Below, one piece after another: positions 1 to 7,649 of a DNA stretch of 64,000 nucleotides. The stretch is from Streptomyces sp. NBRC 110028 (GTDB lineage: Bacteria; Actinomycetota; Actinomycetes; Streptomycetales; Streptomycetaceae). The stretch lies in assembly GCF_001417735.1 (NCBI RefSeq), contig NZ_BBUZ01000022.1, forward strand, positions 186,001 through 250,000. The letters run 5' to 3'. The stretch's first letter is position 1. Every line of letters starts with the position of its first letter. Made by a program: the position numbers and the translations under genes. The notes beneath the pieces are model-generated. The model did no database searches. It was not told the DNA's origin and was given only the letters and a program-made list of their open reading frames with translations.

Positions 1-36
1 CCGGCCCAGGCCCTGACGACACGTTCGGAGTTGGTC

Positions 37-492
37 ATGGCCCTGTGGGACCGCATCAAGGAATCCGCATCGACGATGCAGAGCCAGCTGCTCGCCAAGA
101 AGAACGACCTCAAGAGCGGCGCGTTCCGCGACGCCAGCATGGCGATGTGCGCCCTGGTGGCGGCGGCGGACGGCTCGATCGACCCGTCCGAGCGGCAGCG
201 CGTCGCCCAGCTGATCGCCACCAACGAGGTGTTGCAGAACTTCCCCGCCGACGAACTGCGGTCGCGGTTCGACGACTACCTCGACAAGCTCACGGCGGAC
301 TTCGACTTCGGCAAGGTCAGCGTCCTCCAGGAGGTGGCCAAGGCGAAGAAGAAGCCCGCCGAGGCGCGCGCCGTCATCCAGATCGGCATCGTCATCGGCG
401 GCGCCGACGGCGACTTCGACAAGACCGAGCGGGCCGTGGTCCGCGAAGCCTGCTTCACCCTGGACCTGGACCCCGCCGAATTCGACGTGTAG
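37..492 (+). CDS. terB: TerB family tellurite-resistance/stress protein
   Basis: About 151 residues, the usual length for an actinobacterial TerB. TerB-fold proteins are small all-helical proteins with conserved acidic residues that are thought to bind metal in Ter stress complexes at the membrane. Visible hallmarks are the repeated helical halves containing ADGSIDPSER (first half) and GGADGDFDKTER (second half), both metal-binding-type acidic loops. I chose ATG at 37 because a GGAG ribosome site ends at 30; an in-frame TTG at 31 lies too close to it. It precedes a divergent BlaI/M56 pair and a terD-containing operon, so it belongs to the same stress module. The first bases of the window give no upstream partner. 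Confidence 0.92.
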   Translation: MALWDRIKESASTMQSQLLAKKNDLKSGAFRDASMAMCALVAAADGSIDPSERQRVAQLIATNEVLQNFPADELRSRFDDYLDKLTADFDFGKVSVLQEVAKAKKKPAEARAVIQIGIVIGGADGDFDKTERAVVREACFTLDLDPAEFDV

Positions 493-534
493 GCCGCATG
501 CGGCGTGCGGAGCGCGGCCGCCCCATGGGGCCCG

Positions 535-1473
535 TCACAGCGGGGTCGCGGACTGGAGGACCCGGAACAGGGCGATCGCCGCGTTAGCCGAGGACAGCGC
601 GGACGCGGCCGATCCACCGGCGGCGACCCAGGCGGCCACGCCCGCGGCCGTGGCCGCGGGCGGCCAGTGGCGGGCGGACGGCACCGGACCCAGCAGCGCG
701 GCCACGCGGCGCGGTACGGGTCCGGGCGCGGCGAACCCGGCCAGCGTCGGGGCGGGGGTGCCGCGGGAGACCAGCGCGGCCTTGCCGACCGCCCGGGCCA
801 CGACCTTGCGGTCCGCCACCACGCCCGCCGCCTCCTCGTCCGCCCACCGCTCGGCGCAGTAGGCGACCGCTTCCCGCAGCGGGCGCAGCAGGGGGTTCGC
901 CCGCGCCGCCAACTGGGCGGCCAGCAGATAGCGGTGGTGCCGTCCGGCGAGATGGGCCTGCTCGTGGGCGATCAGGGCGCGCCGCTCGGAGGCGTTCAGG
1001 CAGGCGAGCATCGCGGTGGAGACGACGATCCGGCCGGGCCTGCCGGACGTGGCGGGCAGCGCGTACGCGTACGCCTCGCCGTCGGGGAGGGTGGTGACCG
1101 GCTCGTCGGGCAGCCCGGCGACCGCGTCCTGGGCGAGCCGCCGCGCCCGGCGGTGCCGCCGCACCGTACCGGCGCATCCGACGGCCACGGAGACGAGCGC
1201 GACGATGGCCGCCTTCCCGGCCACCTCGTCGAACGGCACCGCGGCCCGCACCTCGGGGTCCGACCAGCCGTCCGGCAGCGGGTTGCCCGGCAGCTGGGCC
1301 GTGCCGACGACCACCAGCAGCGCCAGGCACAGCGTGGAGGACACCGCGAGGACGCCCCCCACCAGCGACAACAGGCGGGTGGCGCTGCGCGGATGGAGAT
1401 AGTGCTCGGCAAGCCGCGTGATCGGCAGTGCCGTTAAGGGCAGGACAAGGGGGAGAAAGACGAACACACCCAA
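535..1473 (-). CDS. M56 (BlaR1/MecR1-type) membrane metallopeptidase
   Basis: Integral-membrane zinc protease of 312 residues, the catalytic half of BlaR-type sensors but without an extracellular penicillin-binding domain. The HEQAH zinc motif is visible near residue 172, followed by a downstream glutamate helix (AERWADEEAA). Hydrophobic segments lie at the N-terminus, around residues 35-58 and 85-105, and near the C-terminus. The start is TTG at 1473, with GGAGGGAG 10 nt upstream inside the end of the preceding blaI-like gene, so the two genes are an operon. Family knowledge: such peptidases cleave or inactivate their BlaI-type repressor. Oddity: codon 13 is TTA (1435-1437), the rare leucine codon read by bldA tRNA, so translation may be developmentally limited. 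Confidence 0.88.
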   Translation of the reverse strand: MGVFVFLPLVLPLTALPITRLAEHYLHPRSATRLLSLVGGVLAVSSTLCLALLVVVGTAQLPGNPLPDGWSDPEVRAAVPFDEVAGKAAIVALVSVAVGCAGTVRRHRRARRLAQDAVAGLPDEPVTTLPDGEAYAYALPATSGRPGRIVVSTAMLACLNASERRALIAHEQAHLAGRHHRYLLAAQLAARANPLLRPLREAVAYCAERWADEEAAGVVADRKVVARAVGKAALVSRGTPAPTLAGFAAPGPVPRRVAALLGPVPSARHWPPAATAAGVAAWVAAGGSAASALSSANAAIALFRVLQSATPL

Positions 1474-1478
1474 CGCGC

Positions 1479-1922
1479 TCAGTCTCCCTCCGCTTCGTTC
1501 AACACGTCGCTCAACAGGTCACGCAGCAGCCGCTCGTCGTCGGCCGTGAGACCCGTCACGAAGCTGGCCAGCACCGCGCCCCGGTCGCCCTGGCCGTCCA
1601 GGACCCGGCGCATGCGCAGCGCCGCGAGTCCCGCCTCGTCCGACTGCGCCTGCCATACGAACGACCGGCCCACCCGCTCCCGGGTCACGGCCTGCTTCGC
1701 CTGGAGCCGGGACAGGATGGTCATGACGGTGGTGTAGGCGAGGTCGCCCTCCAGCCGCTCCTGCACCCAGGCGGCCGTCACCGGGCCCTCCGCCTGCTGG
1801 AGCACGGCCAGCACCTGCGCCTCCAGCTCGCCCTGTCCGCGACGGCGCGGGTGCGGGTCGCCCTTGCCCTGGTCTCCGCCCCGGTCTTCGTCCGGGTCTC
1901 TGTCCTGGTCTCTCAACGCCAT
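1479..1922 (-). CDS. BlaI/MecI/CopY family transcriptional repressor
   Basis: Winged-helix repressor of 147 residues. After a charged N-terminal stretch (residues 1-30), the helix-turn-helix region reads from ELEAQVLAVLQQ through YTTVMTILSRLQAKQ, which is diagnostic of the BlaI/CopY family. The C-terminal helices (LTADDERLLRDLL) form the dimer domain that the partner M56 protease would target. ATG at 1922 is chosen over an upstream start because GGAGGGAG lies immediately upstream at 1923-1930. The gene ends 6 nt before the M56 peptidase gene. A perfect palindrome 82 nt upstream is a likely operator, so autoregulation is expected. Confidence 0.9.
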   Translation of the reverse strand: MALRDQDRDPDEDRGGDQGKGDPHPRRRGQGELEAQVLAVLQQAEGPVTAAWVQERLEGDLAYTTVMTILSRLQAKQAVTRERVGRSFVWQAQSDEAGLAALRMRRVLDGQGDRGAVLASFVTGLTADDERLLRDLLSDVLNEAEGD

Positions 1923-2003
1923 CTCCCTCCGGCACACCGCTCACAACCAGCCGTCTGGTGACGGTACAGGGTCGCCGATCCCCCTCCGCCCATCCACTTA
2001 CTT

Positions 2004-2017
2004 CTACAGTGCTGTAG
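2004..2017. promoter_or_regulatory. Palindromic operator, probably for the BlaI-type repressor
   Basis: CTACAGTGCTGTAG is a perfect inverted repeat (6-bp arms, 2-bp centre). It contains the TACA/TGTA half-sites typical of BlaI/MecI operators. It sits between the divergent blaI-like gene (start 1922) and terD (start 2058), so it could control both directions. The assignment to BlaI is inference from half-site and position. Confidence 0.6.
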
Positions 2018-2057
2018 ATTTTCTCTCGTCCGCACCCGATCCCTTCAGGAGGATGTC

Positions 2058-2633
2058 GTGGGAGTTTCCCTGTCCAAAGGCGGCAACGTCTCGCTCAGCA
2101 AGGAGGCGCCGGGCCTGACCGCGGTCCTGGTCGGCCTGGGCTGGGACGTACGGACGACCACCGGCGCCGACTACGACCTCGACGCCAGCGCGCTGCTGTG
2201 CGACGAGGCCGGGAAGGTCGTGTCCGACCGGCACTTCGTCTTCTACAACAACCTCACCAGCCCCGACGGCTCGGTCGAGCACACCGGCGACAACCTCACC
2301 GGTGAGGGCGAGGGCGACGACGAGTCGATCAAGGTGAACCTGGCGTCGGTGCCCGCCGAGGTCGCCCGGATCGTCTTCCCCGTCTCCATCCACGACGCCC
2401 AGAGCCGTGGCCAGAGCTTCGGCCAGGTCCGGAACGCCTTCATCCGGGTGGTCAACCAGGCCGACAACGCCGAACTCGCCCGCTACGACCTCAGCGAGGA
2501 CGCCGCGAGCGAGACCGCGATGGTCTTCGGCGAGCTGTACCGCCACGGCGCGGAATGGAAGTTCCGCGCGGTCGGCCAGGGGTACGCCTCGGGCCTGGCG
2601 GGCATCGCCTCCGACTTCGGCGTCAACCTCTGA
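2058..2633 (+). CDS. terD: TerD family calcium-binding stress protein
   Basis: 191 residues, full length for TerD. It starts [16 protein letters not shown] and contains the paired Ca2+-binding loops YDLDASA (about residue 39) and [14 protein letters not shown] (about residue 83). TerD proteins associate with Ter membrane complexes in tellurite, phage and oxidative-stress phenotypes; in Streptomyces they also affect development. GTG at 2058 follows AGGAGG at 2047-2052. It is the first gene of a three-gene run (terD, membrane protein, terD) with 8- and 13-nt gaps. A palindromic operator lies 40 nt upstream. Confidence 0.95.
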   Translation: MGVSLSKGGNVSLSKEAPGLTAVLVGLGWDVRTTTGADYDLDASALLCDEAGKVVSDRHFVFYNNLTSPDGSVEHTGDNLTGEGEGDDESIKVNLASVPAEVARIVFPVSIHDAQSRGQSFGQVRNAFIRVVNQADNAELARYDLSEDAASETAMVFGELYRHGAEWKFRAVGQGYASGLAGIASDFGVNL

Positions 2634-2641
2634 CCACCGAC

Positions 2642-3379
2642 ATGGACGGCACCGCGCCCGCGTTACGGCCGGAGGACGAACCCGACTTCGAGCGGGTGCT
2701 GCGGCAGGCGCTGCACACCCCGGAGATCCGCGCCGCCCTGCGGCGGCACGGCGGCTCCGCCGGGGGCGCGGCGGCCGAGCGGCTACGGGCCCGGGCGCGC
2801 GCCGAGCGCCCGGCCATCACCGCGGCCGCCGCCCCCGAGTACGGCGCCTACCTGCGACTGCGCGCGACGGGAGCACCCGACGTGCGTACCGGCCGGGCGC
2901 CGTCCGCCGCGGCGGGCGTGCGCGGGCTGCTGCCCGTGTTCGCGGTCCTGGTGCCCGTGCTGGCGGCGGCCGCGACCGCCGTCTTCCTGCTCCTCGGCTA
3001 CGTCCTGGGGCTCGGCCGCTCGGGGCGCGAGCTGGGCGACGCGCTGCTGACCGCGGGACAGACCGCCGCCGTGATCACGGCGGTGACGACGGCGGGCGGG
3101 GTGACCTGGCTGCTCATCACCGCCGCCCGCCACCGCACCCCGGCACCCGGCCCGGGCGGTGGCGCCCCGGGCGCGGGCGCTGGCGGGGCGGCCGAGGCCC
3201 ACGAAACGTGGCGGCGGGCCCTCCTCGAACGCGGCGTCCTGCCCTTCCTGCGCGAGCAGCTCCAGCAGGCCGCCGCTCCGCGCCCCCGCCCACGTCTCGG
3301 CTACACCAGCCCGGACTACGCGGGCCCCGAATACACCGGCCCCGGCTTCACCGGGCCGACGCCCCCATCCCAGGCTTGA
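2642..3379 (+). CDS. Membrane protein of unknown function inside the terD operon
   Basis: 245 residues. The N-terminal third is charged and helical (DFERVLRQALHTPEIRAALR). Two hydrophobic stretches follow, near residues 100-125 and 140-160, with an Ala/Gly-rich linker and then an amphipathic helix (WRRALLERGVLPFLREQL). The tail has Tyr-Gly-Pro repeats (YAGPEYTGPGFTGP). Its position between two terD genes suggests a membrane anchor or adaptor for Ter proteins, which is inference. ATG at 2642 is preferred because it follows the terD stop by 8 nt. Codon 8 is TTA (2663-2665), a bldA-dependent codon unusual in a stress operon. I do not recognise a named family. Confidence 0.7.
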   Translation: MDGTAPALRPEDEPDFERVLRQALHTPEIRAALRRHGGSAGGAAAERLRARARAERPAITAAAAPEYGAYLRLRATGAPDVRTGRAPSAAAGVRGLLPVFAVLVPVLAAAATAVFLLLGYVLGLGRSGRELGDALLTAGQTAAVITAVTTAGGVTWLLITAARHRTPAPGPGGGAPGAGAGGAAEAHETWRRALLERGVLPFLREQLQQAAAPRPRPRLGYTSPDYAGPEYTGPGFTGPTPPSQA

Positions 3380-3392
3380 GAAGAGGAAGCAC

Positions 3393-3974
3393 ATGACCGT
3401 GAATCTGGCCAAGGGCCAGCAGATCAGCCTGAGCAAGTCCGACGGCGGCGCGCTCAGCGCGGTGCGCATGGGCCTGGGCTGGCAGGCCGCGCCCCGCAAG
3501 GGCTTCTTCGCGCGGATGACCGCCCGCGACATCGACCTCGACGCCTCGGCGGTGCTGTTCGCCGGGCGGCAGCCGGTCGACGTGGTCTTCTTCCAGCATC
3601 TGAGCAGCGACGACGGCTCCGTACGCCACACCGGCGACAACCTCGTCGGCGGCACCGGACAGGGCGGGGACGACGAGTCGATCCTGATCGACCTGGAGCG
3701 GGTCCCGGCCCAGGTCGACCAGATCTTCTTCACCGTGAACTCCTTCACCGGACAGACCTTCGAGCAGGTGGAGAACGCCTTCTGCCGCCTGGTCGACGAG
3801 ACCAACGGCCAGGAGATGGCCCGCTACACGCTCAGCGGCGGCGGCCCCTACACCGCCCAGATCATGGCCAAGGTCCACCGCTCGGGCGGCGCCTGGCAGA
3901 TGTCGGCGATCGGCGAGCCCGCCGCCGGACAGACCTTCCAGGACCTGCTGCCCACCATCGCCGTGCACCTCTGA
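3393..3974 (+). CDS. TerD family stress protein (second copy)
   Basis: 193 residues. It begins MTVNLAKGQQISLSK and keeps both TerD acidic loops (IDLDASAVLF near residue 49 and GGDDESILIDL near residue 92). It differs from the first terD in an insertion after GLGWQ containing RKGFFARMTARD. That insertion is seen in a TerD subgroup often annotated as TerD/CABP1-like. The start is ATG at 3393 after an AAGAGGAAG purine tract. It closes the three-gene ter operon and converges on the DUF899 remnant 8 nt away, with no clear terminator between them. Confidence 0.93.
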   Translation: MTVNLAKGQQISLSKSDGGALSAVRMGLGWQAAPRKGFFARMTARDIDLDASAVLFAGRQPVDVVFFQHLSSDDGSVRHTGDNLVGGTGQGGDDESILIDLERVPAQVDQIFFTVNSFTGQTFEQVENAFCRLVDETNGQEMARYTLSGGGPYTAQIMAKVHRSGGAWQMSAIGEPAAGQTFQDLLPTIAVHL

Positions 3975-3982
3975 CCGGGCTC

Positions 3983-4594
3983 TCAGTCGGGCAGGTGGCG
4001 GGGGCCGCGGCGGGTCTGTTCCAGCCATTGCGGGGCCGGTTCGGCGTCGCCGTAGGCGTCGTGCCAGTTCCACCAGTCGTACGGCGGGGTCTGGGGGTAG
4101 CCCTCGGGGGAGTTCTCCCAGGTCTCCTGCCGTCCGAGGGCCGTCATGTCGAGGTAGCTCCAGGTGTTGCCCAGCGCCTCGTCGCCGCGGGCGTTGATGA
4201 AGTAGGTGCGGAACACGCGGTCGCCGTCGCGGATGAAGGCGTTCGTACCGTGCCACTCGTCCACGTCGAAGTCGGCGTCGAAGTCGTCGGTGATCGTGTA
4301 CCAGGGCATCGTCCAGCCCATCCGCGCCTTCACCGCCTCGATGTTCCGCTGGGGCGCGCGCGAGGCGAAGACCAGGGTGGTGTCGCGGGCGTTCAGATGG
4401 GCGAGGTCGCCGACGTGGTCGGCCACCATGGAGCAGCCGCGGCAGGCGTGGTCGGGCCAGCCGAAGACGCCGGGCTCGAAGAAGGCGCGGTAGACGATCA
4501 GCTGACGGCGTCCCGCGAAGAGGTCGAGCAGGCCGACCGTGCCCTCGGGGCCCCAGGCCAGTGGCCTGGGGCTGTGCTTCGCGCGACGGCGCGC
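3983..4594 (-). pseudogene. 5'-truncated DUF899 thioredoxin-like gene
   Basis: The C-terminal two thirds of a DUF899 (thioredoxin-fold) protein are clear: LLDLFAGRRQLIVYR, then DHACRGCSM (the family cysteine motif), MGWTMPWYTITDDFD, WSYLDMTALGRQE and the usual YPQTPPYDWWNWHD end. The frame stays open upstream to a TAG at 4595-4597, but no ATG, GTG or TTG occurs before ATG 4429, which lies after the cysteine motif. Full-length relatives carry about 60 more residues at the N-terminus. The gene has therefore lost its start and promoter. The break point is close to a 23-bp palindrome. A 148-residue product from 4429 is possible but would lack the redox-type motif. Confidence 0.8.
4550..4572 (-). 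terminator. Perfect palindrome, likely terminator of the cyclase/Pycsar-like operon
   Basis: Two 10-bp arms, CCCCAGGCCA and TGGCCTGGGG, flank a single central base, with one further G-C pair outside. It lies 73 nt downstream of the stop of the last gene of the minus-strand operon (4645), and within the reading frame of the truncated DUF899 gene. There is no T-run, as is common for actinobacterial hairpins. Confidence 0.5.
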
Positions 4595-4644
4595 CTACGT
4601 GCCGCCGACCGCCTTGTCCCGGCCGCCCCGCCGATGATGTGTCC

Positions 4645-5160
4645 TCAGGACGTCGTCCCTGTCAGCAGTCCCAGTGAGGTGAGCACCAGGAAGGTGGCGC
4701 TCCAGGCCATGCCGTGGCGTATGCAGCGGTATTTGGTCGACACCGTTCGGGACAGCGTCATGAACTGGCTCAAGTCGCGGTCCATCGGGTCGGTCCGGCG
4801 CACCGCGGCCGCCATGAGGCGGACCGAGGCGGTTTCCGCCGCGTCCCCGAAGTAGTGCGCGCGCAGCCGTCGTGGCTTTCCCGGGCGGGGCGTCACCGCC
4901 AGTCCGAGCATGACCAGGGACGGAACCCACGCCGCGCAGCCCGACCAGAAAAGCAGCCGGGGAACCGTGGGGTAGTCCTGGGGGGTGATGCCTCCACCGC
5001 TGAGCGCTCCCAGAAGCGCGGTCAGCGCGACCCCGAGGGCCGTGAGCATGAGGCCCGCCTTGCCGTCCGCCTTCAGCAGTTCCTCCCGGGTCTCGGTGAT
5101 CAGCACACGGACGAGTTGTCCGCCATTGCCGGTGTCCCCGTCTCCCCTGCGCGTGGGCAT
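4645..5160 (-). CDS. Pycsar-effector-type (PycTM/DUF5706-like) membrane protein
   Basis: 171 residues. An N-terminal helix ELLKADGKAGLMLTALG runs into the first transmembrane segment; the AD-x-KAG-x-L signature marks the PycTM-type effector family. A second transmembrane segment starts at LLFWSGCAAWVPSLVML and a third at MAWSATFLVLTSLGLL. Family knowledge: in Pycsar defence, such proteins bind a cyclic pyrimidine nucleotide and depolarise the membrane. Here the nearest cyclase is four genes upstream on the same strand. Start ATG 5160 has GGAGGGAG 6 nt upstream. It is 109 nt from the DUF4407 gene, so it may be the last cistron or have its own promoter. Family assignment is from motif reading only. 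Confidence 0.72.
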   Translation of the reverse strand: MPTRRGDGDTGNGGQLVRVLITETREELLKADGKAGLMLTALGVALTALLGALSGGGITPQDYPTVPRLLFWSGCAAWVPSLVMLGLAVTPRPGKPRRLRAHYFGDAAETASVRLMAAAVRRTDPMDRDLSQFMTLSRTVSTKYRCIRHGMAWSATFLVLTSLGLLTGTTS

Positions 5161-5269
5161 GCTTCTCCCTCCGCCAGCGCCCAGCGGCTGCTCCGGGGCG
5201 GTATGTCCCCGGGGCAGCCGTCGTGCTCCTGATGTTCCGTAGCCCTGTTCCGCAGCGCCGCTCGGCCGG

Positions 5270-6583
5270 TCAGACGGCGGAGGTGCGACGCAGCTCGTCC
5301 TCCAGTGAGTTGACCGCCTGCCGGGCCCGGATGTTCATCGCCGCCGTGTGTTCACGATGGGCGGCGTCGGACTCGGCCCGACTGCGCCGGACCTGCTGTT
5401 CGATCGCGTCCTCCGCCATCTCGACGTCCGCCATGGCGCGTCGCTCGGCGAGCCGCACCTCCTCGCTGTGGATCTTGACAGCGCTGTTGCTCGCGCTGGT
5501 GAGCATCCGGTCGTAGGCGCTTTCGCCGCTCAGGAACTTCACCAGCACCGGGAGCGCGTCCAGAAGGACGAAGAGGGCCCGAACGAGCCAGATGCCGACG
5601 AACAGCACGCCGTTCCCGCTCGCCAGGTCGTCCAGCGCCCGCATCCGCTCCAGTACGCCGACCTCCTTCTGCTTCGCGCGCTCCTCGGCGAGGCGCTTGT
5701 CGATTCCCGAGTCGCGGGCCGTGAGAAACGTGCCGCGCGAGCCGGTCAGCTTGCCCTCGATCTTCGAGATGCGGCTGTTCATGGCCGCCAGCCGCCGCTC
5801 GTTCTCCTCGGTGCGGTGGGTGGTCCGGTAGTCCTTCGCCTTCTCGCGGAGCCGCAGGCACTCGGACGTCCGCTGGTAGAGCCCGGTGGAGGCGATACGG
5901 ATCAGCTGCCGGCACTCGTCCCGCACCTCCGTGTCGAGGGCGCCCAGCGTCGTGGTGTCCCGGTCCACCCGCTTCTGGAGGGCGCCCGCGTCCGAGCGCA
6001 GCGCGGCGAGTTCGTCGGCCTCCCCGCCGGGTGTCGACGCGAACGACAGCACGTACCGGCCGCAGCCCGCGGGCGACGTGGCATCCGTCCGGGACGGCAC
6101 CGGGTTGCAGCGCACCAGGTTGGACCGCAGCTGGTCGAGCGCGCTGTTCCGGTCGTCCGCGACGCGTTCCTCCACAGCGGTCGCGAAGATGCGCAGCACC
6201 AGCGGCTCGGCGACGACGGCCCCGAGCACCAGAGCGATCAGCAGCCGCAGCAGGAGCGGCCCGACGCGGCGCCGCGCGTTCGGCTGCGAGGTGACCAGCC
6301 AGCGGTCCAGGTTGAGGACGAACAGCATCCAGATCACGGTGGGCACCAGGGCGAGGACCGACACCTTGCCCAGCGCCTCGGTCGCGAAGTTCCACATGGA
6401 GAACGCGGCGATCACCGAGGTGCCGAACACCACGCCCCCGAGCGCCGTGTACTTGCTCCGCTCGTACCGGACCCTGGTGAGCAGTTCCTCGTCGACGCCG
6501 GTCAGGGTGCGCAGCCGCCGGGCGAGGTCGGGACGCCCGGACCCGGGCCGGGCACGGGAGTCTGCCGTCGAGGAGTCAGTCAA
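5270..6583 (-). CDS. DUF4407 coiled-coil membrane protein
   Basis: 437 residues. Three hydrophobic segments lie near residues 46-68, 75-95 and 105-130. A long charged coiled coil follows (about 170-305, rich in Arg/Glu/Lys), then a fourth segment (FVGIWLVRALFVLLDALPVL) and a C-terminal helical coil (ERRAMADVEMAEDAIEQQ). This topology is that of DUF4407 proteins, whose function is unknown. TTG at 6583 is used; it overlaps the upstream gene stop (6576) by 8 nt and has GAGGA about 9 nt upstream, so translation is probably coupled. In this operon it could form a membrane partner for the SPFH-like protein or the downstream effector, which is inference. Confidence 0.8.
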   Translation of the reverse strand: MTDSSTADSRARPGSGRPDLARRLRTLTGVDEELLTRVRYERSKYTALGGVVFGTSVIAAFSMWNFATEALGKVSVLALVPTVIWMLFVLNLDRWLVTSQPNARRRVGPLLLRLLIALVLGAVVAEPLVLRIFATAVEERVADDRNSALDQLRSNLVRCNPVPSRTDATSPAGCGRYVLSFASTPGGEADELAALRSDAGALQKRVDRDTTTLGALDTEVRDECRQLIRIASTGLYQRTSECLRLREKAKDYRTTHRTEENERRLAAMNSRISKIEGKLTGSRGTFLTARDSGIDKRLAEERAKQKEVGVLERMRALDDLASGNGVLFVGIWLVRALFVLLDALPVLVKFLSGESAYDRMLTSASNSAVKIHSEEVRLAERRAMADVEMAEDAIEQQVRRSRAESDAAHREHTAAMNIRARQAVNSLEDELRRTSAV

Positions 6584-7649
6584 CGAGATCGTCCTCGTCC
6601 TTCACGAAGCTGTCGTACGGGTGGTCGGGGCCGTCCGGCCGGCGGGGCCCCTCCAGTCCCCGGTGATCCCTCCCCGGCTCCACCCCGGGGCCGACCGCAC
6701 CGGCACCACCCGGGTCGAGCTGCCCGCCGGTGTCCGCCAGCACCTGCTCCAGCACCCGGTGGTAGTCCACGTAGTCGTTGCCGTCGGCCATCTGCCGCAG
6801 CAGGGTGAGCACCATGTCACGGCGCGTCTGGGCGTCGGCCGTCTCCCGCATGCGGAGGTGCGCACGGTCCTCCTCGGCGATCTGGTGGCGGCGGGCTTCC
6901 TCGTTGTCGGTGTTGCGGTGGATCCGGGCCGCGGCCTGGGCCACGTCGATGCGTTCGCGGGTGATGCCGAAGGCGTCGGCGTAGTCGGAGCCCCGGGCGA
7001 GCAGCTCCGCGACGCGCTGGGTCTCCTGCGTCTCGAAATCGCGCTGCCCGCGGATGAACTCCTGCGAGCGGCGCTCGTCGCGGAGCTTCTGCTCCCAGTT
7101 CCGCAGCTCGTCCGAGGCGTGCACCTCGGCGCTGACGAAGTCGACGCTCATGCCCATGACGCGCGGTGCCACGATCGCGCTGTAGGCGGTCATGCGGTTG
7201 GTCACCGCCCGGCGCACGGCGTTGATCTCCTCCACGCGGTGCCCGGCGCTCACCCGGGGCAGCTCGCTGTCGCCCGTCAGATAGGCGCGCAGCGGGATCG
7301 TCACGTCGGCGATGCCCTGCCGGGCGATGACCGTCGGGTCCGTCACCTGACAGGCGAAGGAGGCCCTGATCGTGAAGTTGTCCGCCTCGCTCACCGACGG
7401 GACGGTGCGTTCCACCTCGACCATGCGCGCCCTGGTGTCGACCAGGCTGACCGAGGAGGCGTCGAGCACATCGGCGTGCGACGGGTCGAACACCATGCCC
7501 TCGGGGAACTGGCGGTAGTTCCCGCCGACCCTGAAGACGTAGACCGCGCCGGGCGGCAGCGTGGGCACGTCCTCGCGACGGCGCCGCCGCGGCCACCAGC
7601 CTCCCTGGATGGCTCCCAGCACCTGCTCGGCGACTACCGGGTAGTTCAC
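6576..7649 (-). CDS. SPFH/band-7-like protein
   Basis: 357 residues. The segment around residues 60-130 (SVSLVDTRARMVEVERTVPS, then FTIRASFACQVTDP) has the alternating beta pattern of SPFH/prohibitin domains. A long charged helical region follows (about 185-290, EQKLRDERRSQEFIRGQRDF), typical of the flotillin-like coiled coil. There is no obvious N-terminal transmembrane helix, so membrane binding would be peripheral or through the DUF4407 neighbour. SPFH proteins assemble ring-like membrane scaffolds. GTG at 7649 is chosen: it overlaps the previous stop as GTGA and has GAGGAGG 9 nt upstream; longer in-frame starts would run into the upstream gene. The tail is Gly/Pro/Asp-rich. Confidence 0.72.
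   Translation of the reverse strand: MNYPVVAEQVLGAIQGGWWPRRRRREDVPTLPPGAVYVFRVGGNYRQFPEGMVFDPSHADVLDASSVSLVDTRARMVEVERTVPSVSEADNFTIRASFACQVTDPTVIARQGIADVTIPLRAYLTGDSELPRVSAGHRVEEINAVRRAVTNRMTAYSAIVAPRVMGMSVDFVSAEVHASDELRNWEQKLRDERRSQEFIRGQRDFETQETQRVAELLARGSDYADAFGITRERIDVAQAAARIHRNTDNEEARRHQIAEEDRAHLRMRETADAQTRRDMVLTLLRQMADGNDYVDYHRVLEQVLADTGGQLDPGGAGAVGPGVEPGRDHRGLEGPRRPDGPDHPYDSFVKDEDDLVD

Noticed and set aside
3983..4429. A 148-residue gene starting at ATG 4429
   Set aside because: The family sequence continues upstream in frame past this ATG, including the cysteine motif, so this is a remnant rather than an intact short gene.
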